Assembly (NCBI RefSeq): GCF_000732625.1 | Contig: NZ_JPJI01000032.1 | Location: forward strand, 620,001 to 684,000 | Length of the DNA: 64,000 nucleotides | DNA from: Nonlabens ulvanivorans | GTDB lineage: Bacteria > Bacteroidota > Bacteroidia > Flavobacteriales > Flavobacteriaceae | Reading direction: 5' to 3' | In this document: positions 62,092 through 64,000 of the stretch, one piece after another | Position numbering within the stretch: the stretch's first letter is position 1 | Layout of the letters: each line of letters opens with the position of its first letter | The notes under the pieces: generated by a model | Seen by the model: the letters and a program-made list of their open reading frames with translations, nothing else | Databases searched by the model: none | What the model was told of the DNA's origin: nothing | Position numbers and translations under genes: made by a program

Positions 62092-63471
62092 ATGAAAAAA
62101 CACTTATCAATTATTTTGATAGCTACTGCCCTATCCTGGAGCACGACTACATATGCTCAAGAAGAAGTAGAAGCAGTAGAAGTGAATCAAGATGATCTAG
62201 GTGACGTTTCTAATGGTTTTAAAGATGCATTTTTTAACGCTCTTGCAGAAAAAGCTAAAGGGAATCATGATCGTGCCATAGTATTGTTAGAAAACTGTGC
62301 AAAAAATGAACCTACTTCTGGAGCAGTACAATTTGAACTAGCAAAAAATCATTTTGCAAATAAGGATTTTAATAAAGCAGAACAATCTGTTAGAAAAGGA
62401 ATAGAACTATCTGGTAACAATGAGTGGATGCTCGATATGCTTTTTGACATATATGATGAGCAAAAGCAATATGATAAAGCAGTTCCCGTAATGGAACAAC
62501 TAGTAAAAATCAATGATAACTATGTTGAGTTTTTACCAACCTTATATTACCGTACTGGCCAGTATGATAAAGCTTTAAAATCCCTTAATGATATAGATGC
62601 TAGACAAGGTAACGATGATCCACGCAGGAATGCTCTACGTCGCAGTCTCGAAAGTAGACAGCAACAAGAAGTACGTAATGAAAATAATATAGAGTCATTA
62701 GAGGCAGAAATCGCAAAGAATCCTAAAAATGAACAAGCCTATATAAACTTAATTTACATGCATAGTCGCAATGGAGATCAGGATGCTGTTTTTGAAGTAG
62801 CTCAAGATTTTGAGCGTAATTTACCAGATAGTGATGCTGCCCATTTAGCCCTTTATAAAATATACTTTGAAAACGATCGTATAGAAGAAGGCGTGGCTAG
62901 TTTAGAAAAAGTATTGACATCAAATAAGATTGATCGAGAAACTAAAATGAAGGTTCTACAAGACTTCATAAGTATGTCAGACGGTCGTGTAGAACTAGAG
63001 AAAGCAGTAAACCAAGCGATCGATTGGTTATCTGATGATATTGAAGACCCTAATGCTTATCGTGCCATGGGTGATTTTTATCTTAAGAAAAAGGACCCTA
63101 TACAAGCTATTGCTTTTTATGAAAAAGGTCTTGAGCTAGATGGTAATGATATTGATATTATAAAGAGCATAGCTTTGTTGAGTATTGATGTAAAAGATTA
63201 TAAGAAAACGCTAGCGATAACAATTTCTGCCATAGAAAAGTTCCCAGCGCAGCCATTATTTTATCTATTAAATGGTGTGGCTCATAATAGTTTAAATGCT
63301 CCAGATAAGGCTATTGAAATTATAGAATTGGGACAAAGCTATTTACTAGATGAATTTAAATTAGAGCAGGATATGTACCAGCAGCTCGCTATCTCTTATG
63401 ATAAAAAAGGAGACACAGCTCGTGCTTCTAAAATGAGAGCCAAAGCTCAAGAACTTTCTAAAAAGTTATAA
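62092..63471 (+). CDS. secreted TPR-repeat protein
   Basis: 459 residues with signal peptide (MKKHLSIILIATALSWSTTTYAQ). Multiple TPR motifs through the chain (about 50-150, 200-300, 320-440; LEKNHFANKDFNKAEQ-type helices, YLKKKDPIQAIAFYEKGLEL). Periplasmic scaffold role inferred. 19 bp after the nucleotidyltransferase gene and directly followed (0 bp) by a DUF4292 lipoprotein gene, probably one operon. Confidence 0.82.
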   Translation: MKKHLSIILIATALSWSTTTYAQEEVEAVEVNQDDLGDVSNGFKDAFFNALAEKAKGNHDRAIVLLENCAKNEPTSGAVQFELAKNHFANKDFNKAEQSVRKGIELSGNNEWMLDMLFDIYDEQKQYDKAVPVMEQLVKINDNYVEFLPTLYYRTGQYDKALKSLNDIDARQGNDDPRRNALRRSLESRQQQEVRNENNIESLEAEIAKNPKNEQAYINLIYMHSRNGDQDAVFEVAQDFERNLPDSDAAHLALYKIYFENDRIEEGVASLEKVLTSNKIDRETKMKVLQDFISMSDGRVELEKAVNQAIDWLSDDIEDPNAYRAMGDFYLKKKDPIQAIAFYEKGLELDGNDIDIIKSIALLSIDVKDYKKTLAITISAIEKFPAQPLFYLLNGVAHNSLNAPDKAIEIIELGQSYLLDEFKLEQDMYQQLAISYDKKGDTARASKMRAKAQELSKKL

Positions 63472-64000
63472 ATGAAAGCATACCGAATTATATACATCTT
63501 TCTTGCGTTAGTTATTACAAGTTGTGGTAGTGTACAAAAAGCTGCAAATAACGCTAGTGCCACGGCAAAAAAGGCAAGTGTAGTAAAGGCTCATACAGCT
63601 GCTCGCACAGACTTTAAAACTATGAAATCCAGACTTTCTGTAAGTTATAAAGACGAGAAGCAATCGCGTAATGTGACGGTAGATTTACGTATTGAAAAAG
63701 GAAAACAAATCTGGATGAGTGCAAAGTTCCTAGGCTTTACAGCAGCAAAAATTTATATTACTCCAGATCGTGTACAGTTTTATGAAAAACTAAAAGGAAG
63801 ATCCTTTGATGGTGATTTTTCATTAATAAGTGACTTTTTAGGTGAGCCACTAGAATATCAACAGCTGGAGGATTTATTATTAGGCCAGGCAGTTGAATCG
63901 TTACAGCCTCATGATTTCTCTATCGTTGATAATCAGTATCAATTTAAACAAGGACAGCTTATTGAAAAGCTATTTAAATTACGTCCATCAGACTTTAAAT
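63472..64000 (+). CDS. DUF4292 family lipoprotein, 3' end outside the window
   Basis: ATG directly follows the TAA of the TPR gene. The 176 codons visible encode a lipoprotein signal (MKAYRIIYIFLALVITSCG, with Cys followed by GSVQKAANN), then a LolA/LolB-like beta region: MSAKFLGFTAAKIYITPDRV, FYEKLKGRSFDGDFSLISDF, LGEPLEYQQLEDLLLGQ, which I recognise as DUF4292. Open at the right edge; the full protein should be about 250 residues. An envelope lipid/lipoprotein trafficking role is suggested by fold only. Confidence 0.8.
   Translation, partial: MKAYRIIYIFLALVITSCGSVQKAANNASATAKKASVVKAHTAARTDFKTMKSRLSVSYKDEKQSRNVTVDLRIEKGKQIWMSAKFLGFTAAKIYITPDRVQFYEKLKGRSFDGDFSLISDFLGEPLEYQQLEDLLLGQAVESLQPHDFSIVDNQYQFKQGQLIEKLFKLRPSDFK

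Overview
The window looks like a chromosomal segment of a marine-type member of the Flavobacteriaceae (Bacteroidota). The supporting signs are AT-rich DNA, TTG-N20-TAnnTTTG promoters, a 'gliding motility-associated' (CHU_C) C-terminus and several type A sorting tails of the type IX secretion system (T9SS), a PorW/SprE-like lipoprotein, DUF4292 and DUF5687 proteins, and an ATP synthase cluster without the beta and epsilon genes. The genus is not proven; a Nonlabens-like organism is only a guess. No rRNA, tRNA, CRISPR array, prophage or classical insertion sequence was found.

Layout. 1-8.5 kb (minus strand): TonB-dependent receptor, ABC ATPase, choice-of-anchor I lipoprotein, S9A peptidase and a T9SS cargo protein. 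8.5-13.2 kb: housekeeping (asd, mscL, tdk-alr, then a conserved protein and a DoxX protein on plus). 13.2-29 kb: three very large secreted proteins (one CHU_C/DUF11 protein and two fibronectin-III mosaics sharing modules) around rsmI and trhO. 29-35 kb: recA, a lipoprotein, an ECF sigma factor with an anti-sigma/beta-barrel partner, plsC and trpS. 35-38.3 kb: an accessory block (M23 lipoprotein, small lipoprotein, unknown secreted protein) built onto the 3' end of dprA, with a decayed copy of the dprA tail between its genes. 38.3-46.4 kb: dprA, a cytosolic-looking M23 protein, CoA-transferase genes split by a four-helix-bundle gene element, a ferredoxin-type reductase, and a DUF5687/ABC exporter with two tandem small membrane proteins. 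46.5-55.2 kb: PorW/SprE-like protein, bactofilin, small membrane protein, then atpB-E-F-H-A-G. 55.4-58.7 kb: hydrolase-sigma-membrane protein operon, a lipoprotein and a VWA protein with a His-rich tail. 58.8-64 kb: flippase, dut, sugar nucleotidyltransferase, TPR protein and a DUF4292 lipoprotein cut by the window edge.

The most striking non-genic signal is a perfect 14-bp palindrome, GCTTTCGCGAAAGC, present 12 times (one copy has a single substitution). Seven copies are intergenic and five lie inside genes, where four are read as Arg-Phe-Arg-Glu-Ser. The second is the dprA-tail duplication: two accessory genes each end 1-3 bp from a dprA 3' end. The third is a pair of about 220-bp dispersed repeats with conserved ends and a variable middle (39.5 and 60.8 kb). 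The fourth is the four-helix-bundle gene with repeat-rich, partly inverted flanks between scoA and scoB.

Functional links: the T9SS-type cargo genes would need the secretion machinery to which the PorW/SprE homologue belongs. The atp genes form one plus-strand unit interrupted by hairpins at positions where subunit stoichiometry changes. Two separate ECF sigma factors are each followed by a putative membrane partner.
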